Shown in pieces: positions 26,113 to 34,845 of a stretch of 64,000 nucleotides of DNA. The stretch lies in the NCBI RefSeq assembly GCF_001540865.1, contig NC_033635.1:1636916-1700915 (forward strand). The letters are read 5' to 3'. The notes beneath the pieces were generated by a model. That model had not been told where the DNA came from and did no database searches. It worked only from the letters and a program-made list of their open reading frames with translations. Position 1 is the stretch's first letter. Every line of letters begins with the position of its first letter. The position numbers and the translations under genes were made by a program. Origin of the DNA: Ananas comosus (taxonomy: Eukaryota; Streptophyta; Magnoliopsida; Poales; Bromeliaceae).

Positions 26113-26120
26113 TTGACCCA
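25921..26120 (+). mobile_element. tRNA-derived SINE, copy 4, with perfect 17-base target-site duplication
   Basis: Best-preserved copy. The direct repeat GAAAAGAAATTGACCCA occurs at 25921-25937 and 26104-26120. Between them are an A-box-like TGGTAAAAGGC, a B box GGTTCGAATTC, the tail CGAAGCGGGTAGCGTGCTAC and a poly(A) tail from about 26080. Confidence 0.9.
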
Positions 26121-26424
26121 AATGAACTAAGTTGCTATGGCACTGAGAAATCTCAAAAATTCATAGCATGAAAAGAAAAACCTTGGAAAAAATAGAAAAA
26201 AATAATTAACGCTAGTTAGAATAATTGATTAACTTCGACCAAACCCTACACTAGCATAGATAGACAGAACAGAGATTCTAATAGAATTAAGATTCGTTTC
26301 TGTATTATTTGCAAATACTTTGAAGTATACCAAATCTAACTCGATCGTTCAAGAATAATTAAAATTTAAGATATGAGTACACATACAATTCAAAAATCAA
26401 TAAAAATACTAAACCTTGCCCACA

Positions 26425-27240
26425 TCTATAGTAGTATATATAAATCCTCAGTTTTGGGACAGGTGGCGGCAAACGGAGGCGCGGGCAGGGGCGAGCGCGA
26501 GCGCGAGCGTGGGGCGCAGGCAGGCGGGCGCGCGGGGCGGGGAGCCGCGTGGCGCGGGGAGAAGAGAGGAGAGGAGAGGAGAGGGTGGGGCCCAGCCGAG
26601 GGGAGAGGAAAGGGATAGGGGAGGGAGAATTTTTTTTTTTTTGTGTCTCTTTTTGTCTCTTTAATTTTTTTCTTTAATTTTTTTTATATATTTGTTCTCT
26701 TGGTATATGATTAAAAAAATTTATAAATTTTTTTAATTCAATCTAAATTTTTATTTATTTTTATAAAAATTTAAAATATATAAATAATTTTTAAATAAGT
26801 TAAATTATTTGTATTATATAATATTAATTAAGCTGAATAAAACGATTATTAACATAATATAAAAAATAAGGTCAGAAAATTATAAAATAAACATAAAAAA
26901 GTAAAAATAAAATAAAAGGTAAAATAGATAATAAAAGAATAAACCAAAAATGTGAGAACAATAATTATTTTTCTAAAAATTGTAATACTAATTATAATAT
27001 AATTATAATATATATAATTATAAATATAATTATATATAATTTTTTATTAGTATGATTTTTGCCTTTATTTTTTTTAATCTTTCTTATAATTTATTTTTAT
27101 ATTTTTATTACAGCAATAGTTATTTATTTTTTAGTTAATTTTTTATATAATTTTTTAACTCTTTTTTTACTATTATTTATTTTATTTATATATTTATTTT
27201 TATAAAATTATTCTGCGGCAACGCACAGATACTCCACTAG
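26425..27240 (+). mobile_element. Non-autonomous Helitron with GC-rich passenger
   Basis: The element begins TCTATAGTAGTATATATAAA after an A and ends ...ACTCCACTAG before a T, matching the Helitron rules (5' TC, 3' CTRR, insertion between A and T). A short imperfect GC hairpin (TCTGCG/CGCACAGA around GCAA, 27212-27229) sits about 11 bases before the 3' end, as expected. The 816-base element has no Rep/helicase, so it must be mobilised in trans. Bases about 26455-26630 are very GC-rich (GGCGCGGGCAGGGGCGAG type) and unlike the AT-rich remainder. This may be a captured gene or leader fragment, although no protein domain is recognisable in it. Confidence 0.8.
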
Positions 27241-28138
27241 TTATCCAAAATTCCACAGTAGTTAAACCAAAAGAGACAAATATCAGACCATAAGCTGTCC
27301 CTTTCCTCTTTATTTCGTGAGGGGCATAATCTTATTATAAAACAATATTGCTTCGGAGCTATTTTCAATGCTCTCGGCCTACAAAAGAAAGTGACTTGTA
27401 CCAAACTTAGCTTGGAATAAATAGGTTGACAGGGAAATGAGATGACACCATGAGTGATAAGCCCGTTAAATTTTCTGGGAAAGGAAAAAAAATTCCCATT
27501 TTTGAAGCCATATTGCGACTAAGATATTGAAAATTTTCCTAAAATGGAAGGATCACATCATTTCCTCTACCCCCAACTTGTTCTTATTTTCATTGGATAT
27601 ATATAGCATACTTAAGTGCTTAACCACTTGAGATTTTCTTAATCACCCATCAGTTAAACCCCCCCGGAAAAAATATTGCAACCATTGTACTGCACCTATG
27701 TGTACTACATTATATTTATGACGAACAAAAAAAAACAATAGGTTGCATATATAGTGGCCTGGTTATAAGTTTATTAGTAGGTATTGAGCGTGGAAAGTCG
27801 CGTAAGATAATATACTACTTATATGGAGATTTTGAGATATGATCAAATTAATAATGATTCTGATATCTGTTAAAAGTTTTTATATTAGAAGATAAAATTA
27901 ATAATGGTAAAAAAGTTCTTCTAATGTGGCTTAACATATACTCAAAACTTATGCGTAGGAAATCGAAAGTATTATTGAGTTATTTTTTAAAAATTTCAAT
28001 TGTCAGAAAGTAATATTTTAAGATTATATATTCAACATGTTTAGATTAACCTATGTGGTTGATCTACTAGATCATCTTGATCTAATCCAACATCCTGGCA
28101 TCTAGAGAACACGAAAAAGGGACCCTAATTGAAAAACC

Positions 28139-28195
<57 letters not shown>

Positions 28196-28198
<3 letters not shown>

Positions 28199-28716
28199 CG
28201 CGCTAGGCTCCTACGCTTTGAAAAGCACGGAGGTCTCCATGCTTCTAAGTTGTTTTTGATGATGGAACATTCGATTCGACGATTGGCTCCGTTAAATATG
28301 ATCTACATTATTACAACTATTTAGAAACTCAATTTCATAATTTTTTGACTTCATTACCTAGTGAATGATTAACCTCAAAATGAACGACCGAAAATAAAAA
28401 CCAGATAAAAATAGTGATAAAAGATTTGAATTTCAAATTAGGAGTATTATTTTCGCTCTCGATGTGAAGTAAATTTTTTTATTAAAATTTCATATAATTT
28501 ATATCCTTCTACACTATTGAACTTACAAATGTGTCACATCTATTATTAAAATAGTCATTTTTTGACACTCTTTATGTGAAATTTGGTTTCTAAATAGTTA
28601 TGGTAGCGTATATCATACATAACAGAACCGATCGTCGAATTGGATGTCTTATCATCGAAAATAATTTACAAGTATAAAAATTTCTGTACTTTCAAAAGCG
28701 CATAAGACACCCTATA
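28196..28716. mobile_element. Family A long-inverted-repeat MITE, copy 1
   Basis: About 520 bases inserted between TA repeats. The left arm contains TTTTTGATGATGGAACATTCGA and GACGATTGGCTCCGTT. The right arm is the inverse (AACAGAACCGATCGTCGAATTGG, TTATCATCGAAAATAA). The centre is AT-rich and non-coding. This is the most diverged copy of the family in the window. Confidence 0.7.
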
Positions 28717-28732
28717 TATATATATATATATA

Positions 28733-29276
28733 GAACTAGGCTATTATACTATCTGTAGCACGGACGGCTCCGTACTACTAAGTTGTTTTTGATGATGCGG
28801 CTTCCAAATCGACGATCGGCTCCGTTAGACTTGATCTACACTATTAAAAGTATTTAAAAACTAAATTTCATAATTTTTTGATATTATTTACCTATCAAAC
28901 AAGTAGTCTAAAATTGAACGATTGAAAATAAAAATCTCATAAAAAATGATTATAAAAGATTTAAATTTAAGATCAGATATACTGATCTTACTCTAAATAG
29001 TGAAAAGAATTTTCTATAAAATTTTCCTCGCATTTGGATTGTTTTTCACTGTTAAACTCACAAACATGCCACATCGGCCATTAAAATTGTCAATTTTGAG
29101 ATCTTTTGATCACTAGTCAAATGATGTCGAAAAATTTTAAAATTTAGTTTCCAACTACTTTAAATAATATAGATCAAGTCTAATGGAGCCGATCGTCGAT
29201 TTGAAAGCTGCATCATCGAAAACAATTTGGTAGCATGGAGCCCTCCGTGCTACCGATAGTATAGTAACCGAACTAT
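28733..29276. mobile_element. Family A MITE, copy 2 (near-perfect long arms)
   Basis: Arms of roughly 100 bases: the left end ACTAGGCTATTATACTATC, GTAGCACGGACGGCTCCGT, TTTTTGATGATGCGGCTTCC, AATCGACGATCGGCTCCGTT is mirrored by AACCGATCGT-type inverse sequence ending GATAGTATAGTAACCGAACT. TA repeats flank both sides, consistent with a TA target. No transposase coding sequence. Confidence 0.8.
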
Positions 29277-29554
29277 ATATATATATATAAGACTGTTATT
29301 AGAAACACAGTAGTCTTTATATTCCTAAGTTTATAATTATTCATCAATTTTGAAATCTCATAATTAAAATCAGATTAGTGCATAATGAAATAGGTTTGTG
29401 GTCCCTGACACCCTTATATGTGCATCAATTTCGGCAAGAATTACTTGTTCTAGATTCCCTAAAAATACGCGGTTGAAGGTGAACATGCCACACTATGAGG
29501 TGCCTCTACTAGTTACCCAATCACATATCAATACCCACACCACTTTAATTATCA

Positions 29555-29607
<53 letters not shown>

Positions 29608-30198
29608 NNNNNNNNNNNNNNNNNNNNNNNNNNNNNNNNNNNNNNNNNNNNNNNNNNNNNNNNNNNNNNNNNNNNNNNNNNNNNNNNNNNNNNNNNNNNN
29701 NNNNNNNNNNNNNNNNNNNNNNNNNNNNNNNNNNNNNNNNNNNNNNNNNNNNNNNNNNNNNNNNNNNNNNNNNNNNNNNNNNNNNNNNNNNNNNNNNNNN
29801 NNNNNNNNNNNNNNNNNNNNNNNNNNNNNNNNNNNNNNNNNNNNNNNNNNNNNNNNNNNNNNNNNNNNNNNNNNNNNNNNNNNNNNNNNNNNNNNNNNNN
29901 NNNNNNNNNNNNNNNNNNNNNNNNNNNNNNNNNNNNNNNNNNNNNNNNNNNNNNNNNNNNNNNNNNNNNNNNNNNNNNNNNNNNNNNNNNNNNNNNNNNN
30001 NNNNNNNNNNNNNNNNNNNNNNNNNNNNNNNNNNNNNNNNNNNNNNNNNNNNNNNNNNNNNNNNNNNNNNNNNNNNNNNNNNNNNNNNNNNNNNNNNNNN
30101 NNNNNNNNNNNNNNNNNNNNNNNNNNNNNNNNNNNNNNNNNNNNNNNNNNNNNNNNNNNNNNNNNNNNNNNNNNNNNNNNNNNNNNNNNNNNNNNNNN
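29608..30198. other. Assembly gap (591 Ns)
   Basis: Run of N bounded by a TA microsatellite on the left (29553-29607) and a GCGC plus AG microsatellite on the right (30199-30246). The flanks explain why assembly stopped here. Open frames crossing it are meaningless. Confidence 1.
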
Positions 30199-30202
30199 GC
30201 GC

Positions 30203-30250
<48 letters not shown>

Positions 30251-30981
30251 AGAAGAAGAAGAGAGTATCACTATTATATAATTATGAGCATGATACTCAT
30301 AACACCTTGTCAATGGTAGAATTTGAATGTAATTTAAATTATAATTTTTTATATCAATATAAATTTTATGATAATTTTTTTTTTCAAAATCAATGATTTT
30401 TTTCAACTAATATAAAATTTTAAAATGAGCTAATTCTGATCACTAGTCGAGTTATGAAAATACAGTAATTCTTTTTTCTCTTATTAAAATAAATTAAAAA
30501 AATGAACTAGTTAATCTCCATCGTACGCCAAAGGAGAATATCCTTACAATCCACTCCCCCACGAGTCCCCATTTTACAATTTAACCTCTCCTGTTGATGG
30601 GTACGTGACAGGTGCATGGCCAGTGGTGGGCCCCGCAATAAGCCAGTACACGGACCACCTAACCCTATCATATCAAGAGGCTCTGATCATAGGATCATGT
30701 GATCCGGGGGCTACTGATGCGACACGTGTCCGTCTCTCTCCCTTTGTGAGCAACCCCATGTGCGCGCCCACTTTGCTCTGCAGCTAAACTCCAAAACGTC
30801 CTTCGTTCTGAAAAAGTAAAAGTGAAGGTCTAAAATGAAAACAAAAAATTATTTTCAAAAAGAAAGCGACGTGGTATTGCTCGATTTTTTTTTTTTTTTC
30901 CTTGTACTGATTTATGTATTCCTCGTCTCGAAATTCGTATATTATTAATAAAAAATATTTTAAAAAATTATAGTTAATAAT

Positions 30982-31085
30982 ACTAAAAATAAATTTAACT
31001 GAAAATATGAATCAATTAAAATTCAAAATTAAAATCTCGAGTACAGATAATCAATTTTTTTTATCATTTGTTCTAAAAATGATCA
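30982..31085 (-). mobile_element. Degenerate SINE fragment (minus strand)
   Basis: Contains the family order, read on the plus strand: AATAAATTTAACTGAAAATATGAATCAATTAAAATTC..., then ATCTCGAGTAC and a degraded A-box region. No poly(A) end or duplication is preserved. Assigned by alignment to the intact copies by eye. Confidence 0.45.
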
Positions 31086-31223
31086 ATTACAAATCACATA
31101 TTTACTAGTGTGGAAAGTTTATGCTGGTTGATATATGCATGTTACATAAATAGAATAAATGCAAATGGGCCAATCTGAGCCTATAAATTAAAGTGTGGTG
31201 AGCCAAGTCACATCCATCACCTT

Positions 31224-31298
<75 letters not shown>
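31224..31298. repeat. Compound (GT)n(TA)n microsatellite
   Basis: About 16 bases of GT repeat run directly into about 58 bases of TA repeat. Confidence 0.95.
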
Positions 31299-31302
<4 letters not shown>

Positions 31303-31624
31303 AAATTTGGAAATTAGGACCTATCAAATGGTGGGAGCACTCATGTCGTCTTAGGAGACATGAATTTTTGATCCTTCTAAAGCATGTATTTTGCAGATGT
31401 ATAAGCAAGATTCTTCAAGTATATTGTGACATAATTAAGTCTGTCCACAAAACCTCTCCTGCAATTTGCATCTTGTCTCTTCTAAATTCACTTTTTTTTC
31501 CCTTTTTTACCACAAGGAAGCCATCTTAATGGCCTCATTGTGAATAAAAATTAACATTATGAAAGGTTTTTCAACTGTTGTAACTCGACCTTTATAAATG
31601 CTAGGCTAAAATAGTTGACTCATA

Positions 31625-31694
31625 GGCCTAATTTATTTGTTTAATGAATAAAAGAGGTAGCTAGCTATCGTTTTTCTCAAAAAAAAAAAAAAAA
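31625..31694 (+). mobile_element. Short SINE/LINE 3'-tail fragment
   Basis: Carries only the 3' tail shared by the SINE and LINE families: TTTAATGAATAAAAGAGG, GTAGCTAGCTATC and poly(A) at 31679-31694. The flanks AGTTGACTCATA and AGTTGACTTATG look like a target-site duplication, so this may be a 5'-truncated insertion. Confidence 0.5.
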
Positions 31695-31775
31695 GTTGAC
31701 TTATGAGTATTCTAAAATTTCCTTGCTGCAGAGTATCGAAGTGTCCAGCACACAAAAAATTACACACAAATAAAT

Positions 31776-32009
31776 TGTTAAATATAAAAATATTTAAAAA
31801 ACGAAGTTTTCTAACAACTTAAATTTTTTAAGAGATTATAACGGTTGTTTCATATTATTTAACATAATATCAGAATATGTGGTTATAAATTCAAGTCATG
31901 TACTCAGGCTCGGGCCTAGACGTGAGGGGGTGTTGGATATAAATATTTAAATACCGTTTTTTAATCAATTAAATTTTAGAGGAATAACAGTTTCGTATTA
32001 TTAACATAA

Positions 32010-32010
<1 letters not shown>
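31776..32010 (+). mobile_element. Miniature LTR retroelement (TRIM/SMART-like), degraded copy
   Basis: Two related terminal blocks of about 75-80 bases, starting TGTTAAATATAAAAATAT (31776) and TGTTGGATATAAATAT (31931), flank an internal segment of about 80 bases. The internal segment begins with a decayed primer-binding site (ATAATATCAGAAT, where intact copies have TGGTATCAGA) and ends with the purine tract GTGAGGGGG right before the second block. Same order as the array at 43536-44015. No coding sequence. Confidence 0.65.

Positions 32011-32056
<46 letters not shown>
32011..32056. repeat. TA microsatellite
   Basis: Uninterrupted TA repeat separating the miniature LTR element from the neighbouring MITE. 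Confidence 0.9.
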
Positions 32057-32061
<5 letters not shown>

Positions 32062-32077
32062 ATATATATTAAGAATT

Positions 32078-32320
32078 AGGCTGGATACTATTAATAGTTA
32101 AACGCTCTTTTGCTATCAAGTTTTGAACCCTTGGATGAAAATTGTAGGGTCAGGATGATATTGTCGGTTAGAGTTGAGTGGTCTCTCTAGGTTGAATGTG
32201 TCCTCACGGGGTTATAGTATTTAATCTAATGATAGAAATAATGAAAAGAGTTGATCCAAAGCTAAAAAACTGGTAGTATTAATAGGATTTTTCACTCAAT
32301 AGTAGCCCAGTCCAACTATA
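32078..32320. mobile_element. Family B MITE, copy 2
   Basis: Left arm GGCTGGATACTATTAATAG and right arm CTGGTAGTATTAATAGG are inverted to each other. The interior includes GGTCAGGATGATATTG and GGTTGAATGTG blocks. It abuts a family A arm at about 32326. Confidence 0.6.
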
Positions 32321-32495
32321 TATATATTATATAGTGAGGCTACTATGCTATGGAACAGGGCGGAGCCTTCTGTGCTTCAGCTCGATCGTTTTCGATGTTG
32401 CGACTTTCGAATCGTCGATCGCGCTCGTTAAACTTGATCTAGAGTATTATGATTACCTCATCTATATTTTAATATACTATATATACTATATATGG

Positions 32496-32930
32496 CAATC
32501 TACGGCTGGATACCTATTAATACTCTAAACCGCCTCTTTTTGCATCAAGTTTTTGAACCTTTGGATGAAAAAATTGTAGGACGTCAAGTGATGGATATCT
32601 TTCGGCTTAAGCTTGAGTGGCTCTCTCTAGGCGTTGAGTGGTCCTCACCGCGGGTTCACTAGTTTTATCCTAATGGACTAGAACCTCCAACTCCGCAAAG
32701 AGTTGACTCAAAGGCTAAAAAAGATGGTAGTAATCACATCATGGATCTTTGCTACGAAATAGATAAGTTCTTCCCCAGTCAATAATAATAACTATAATTA
32801 CTTAGTAGGCTAAATCTATCGGAAGCACGAGCTTCTGGTGCTTCAAGCTCAGGAATCGTCAATTTCGATGTTGCGACTTTTCGAATCGTCGATCGGACTC
32901 CAGTTAAACTCAATGATACTAGAGTATTTG
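32496..32930. repeat. Error-rich second version of 32078-32460 (likely assembly duplication)
   Basis: This block repeats the preceding family B MITE plus family A arm in the same order, but with many extra single bases (for example GATACCTATTAATACTCTAAA against GATACTATTAATAGTTAAA, and GACTTTTCGAATCG against GACTTTCGAATCG). Scattered one-base insertions are what uncorrected long reads look like. Confidence 0.6.
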
Positions 32931-33362
32931 AAGTAACCTAAACATAAATTTTATTATTTTTCGATATCATTTGCCTAGTGATCGAATGGGCTCAAAATCA
33001 ACAAATTTCAATGGCCGTAGTGAGCCGTTTGCAAGTTTAACGGTGTAGAAATATCCAAATTACGTGAAATTTTGATAGAAAATTCTTTATACTATATAAA
33101 ACAAGATCAATATCTTTGATTTAAAATTTTAATATCATATTATTACATTTTGTAAGATTTTTATTTTCAGCTGTTGATTTTGAGCCCCTTCGTTCACTAG
33201 GCAAATGATATCGTAAAATTATAAAATTTATTTTCTAGCTACTTCAAATATTCTAGATCAAGTTTAACGGAGCCGATCGACGATTCGAAAGTCGCAACAT
33301 CGAAAATGAGCTAGAAGCACGGAAGGCTCCGTGCTTCCGATAGCATAGTAGCCTCACTCTAT
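32800..33362. mobile_element. Family A MITE, copy 3
   Basis: Left arm ATCGGAAGCACGAGCTTCTG, TTTCGATGTTGCGACTT, ATCGTCGATCGG. The right arm is the inverse, AACGGAGCCGATCGACGATT, AAAGTCGCAACATCGAAAAT, GAAGCACGGAAGGCTCCGTG, ending before a TA tract. The left arm is in the error-rich block. Confidence 0.65.
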
Positions 33363-33496
33363 ATATATATCTTATTGTTTCTATTAGACAAGGTTTATAG
33401 ATTATTTAACCTATCTACGAAGCAATTTCATACTATATATATTCAAAAAAGTTCTGAAACAACTCCCTTAATTAAGGAGCTTCTAATATATATATA

Positions 33497-33728
33497 TATA
33501 GAATTGAGCTCCTATATTTTTAAAAGTACAAGTTAATTATTGGTGCTTGTGGATTTTTAGCCATTGGATTAAAAGATATACGGTTAGGATGATGTGAACC
33601 CCCTAGGGTTGAGTGGTGGTTGGTTGAATAGTATAATCTAATGGTTGAAAATGATCCGAGAAATAGATCTCACCGTAAAAAACTTACAAGTACCAAGTAC
33701 TTGGTGCTTTGACAAGCACCATAGATGA

Positions 33729-33735
<7 letters not shown>
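33497..33735. mobile_element. Family B MITE, copy 3
   Basis: Interior AGGATGATGTGAACCCCC, GGGTTGAGTGGTGGTTGGTT and GAATAGTATAATCTAATGG is diagnostic. The inverted arms carry TTGGTGCTTG and CAAGTACTTGGTGCTT. TA repeats on both sides. Confidence 0.65.
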
Positions 33736-33774
<39 letters not shown>

Positions 33775-33794
33775 NTATATATATATATATATAG
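33729..33794. repeat. TA microsatellite with one N
   Basis: TA repeat interrupted by a single N at 33775, between a family B and a family A element. Confidence 0.9.
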
Positions 33795-34340
33795 TTCGGC
33801 TACTATACTCTTATGAGTACGATCGCCCTCGTACTCATAAGTCTTTTTCGATGATAGAGCTTCCGAATCGACGATCCATATCGTTAAACATTATCTAGAG
33901 CATTTAAAACTTCTAGAAATTAAATTTCATAATTTTTTAACATCATTTACCTTATAATCAAAAGCTCACAAAATTGACAACTTTTGACGGCCGGTATGAG
34001 ATATATGCTAGTTTAACGGTGTAAAAGAATCGAAATATGTTGAATTTTTGATAAAAAATTCTGTTCACTATCTAAATAAAGATCAATAACTCCGATCTTA
34101 AATTGAAGGATCCGTTACCATTTTTAGGATAGAGTTCGATTTTAACCATTCATTTTATACCCGCTTGATGGACTTTATAATAATTTTTAAAAATTACGAA
34201 ATTTATTTTCTAAAAGTTTCAAATACTCTAGATTATGTTTAACAATTTGGATCGTTGATTCGAAAACTTTAACATCAAAACTAATTTATAAGAATGAAGG
34301 ACTCTATACTCATAAGAGTATAGTAGCCCTGCTATGCTGG
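33795..34340. mobile_element. Family A MITE, copy 4
   Basis: Left end GTTCGGCTACTATACTC, GAGTACGATCGCCCTCGTAC, TTTTTCGATGATAGAGCTTC. The right end is the inverse: AGGACTCTATACTCATAAG, AGTATAGTAGCCCTGC. AT-rich, non-coding centre. A TA tract precedes it. Confidence 0.7.
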
Positions 34341-34382
34341 GGACTTCATATTGTAAGGTCTCAAAGTATATCTATATATCCT

Positions 34383-34422
<40 letters not shown>

Positions 34423-34845
34423 GGATTCCCTTTTATGGATAAGACCCACCATGTTACTATACAATTTTTTTGCACAAATAGTAAACCATATATAAGGATA
34501 AAGTTACCATGCTCCAAACAAGTGAACACATTTGCATCAAGATTAAATAAATTCCCACCATTACCATCTATTTTCCTTTTCTAATTAACCCCTTGTTTTT
34601 ATCCCTAATTAAGGTCATTCCTATGATAAAGATACATACAAATAAGGAAATTTATTCATTAATAAATACATTAAGTCTCTATCCTCCCCCTCCTCCCATT
34701 TTCATTTTTTACCAAACCGCTCCTCCCCCCATCCCCCCCCCGGCAATTAATTTACAGCCTAATTAAAGTTCCTCTTCTACGTTAATTGCAGACCATAAAT
34801 ATACATACATAGTTAATTACTTAGGGATGGAACCCAAAACTCAAC

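Larger units (their letters stand above)
21546..34845. other. Transposon-rich gene desert
   Basis: No host gene was recognised in about 13 kb. Individually listed elements (SINEs, Helitron, MITE families, a miniature LTR element, microsatellites and an assembly gap) account for roughly half of it. A GC-rich patch at about 23650-23960 contains two ACGTG motifs but no convincing exon. Another at 30530-30790 is also featureless. Confidence 0.55.

Noticed and set aside
26373..26664. Gly/Arg/Glu-rich frames
   Set aside because: Low-complexity reading of the GC-rich Helitron passenger; no start context, no domain.
29398..30406. Open frames of 332 and 284 aa on both strands
   Set aside because: They consist of the N gap plus TA and AG microsatellites.
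31217..31529. Frames starting with poly Ile-Tyr
   Set aside because: Translation of a TA/GT microsatellite.
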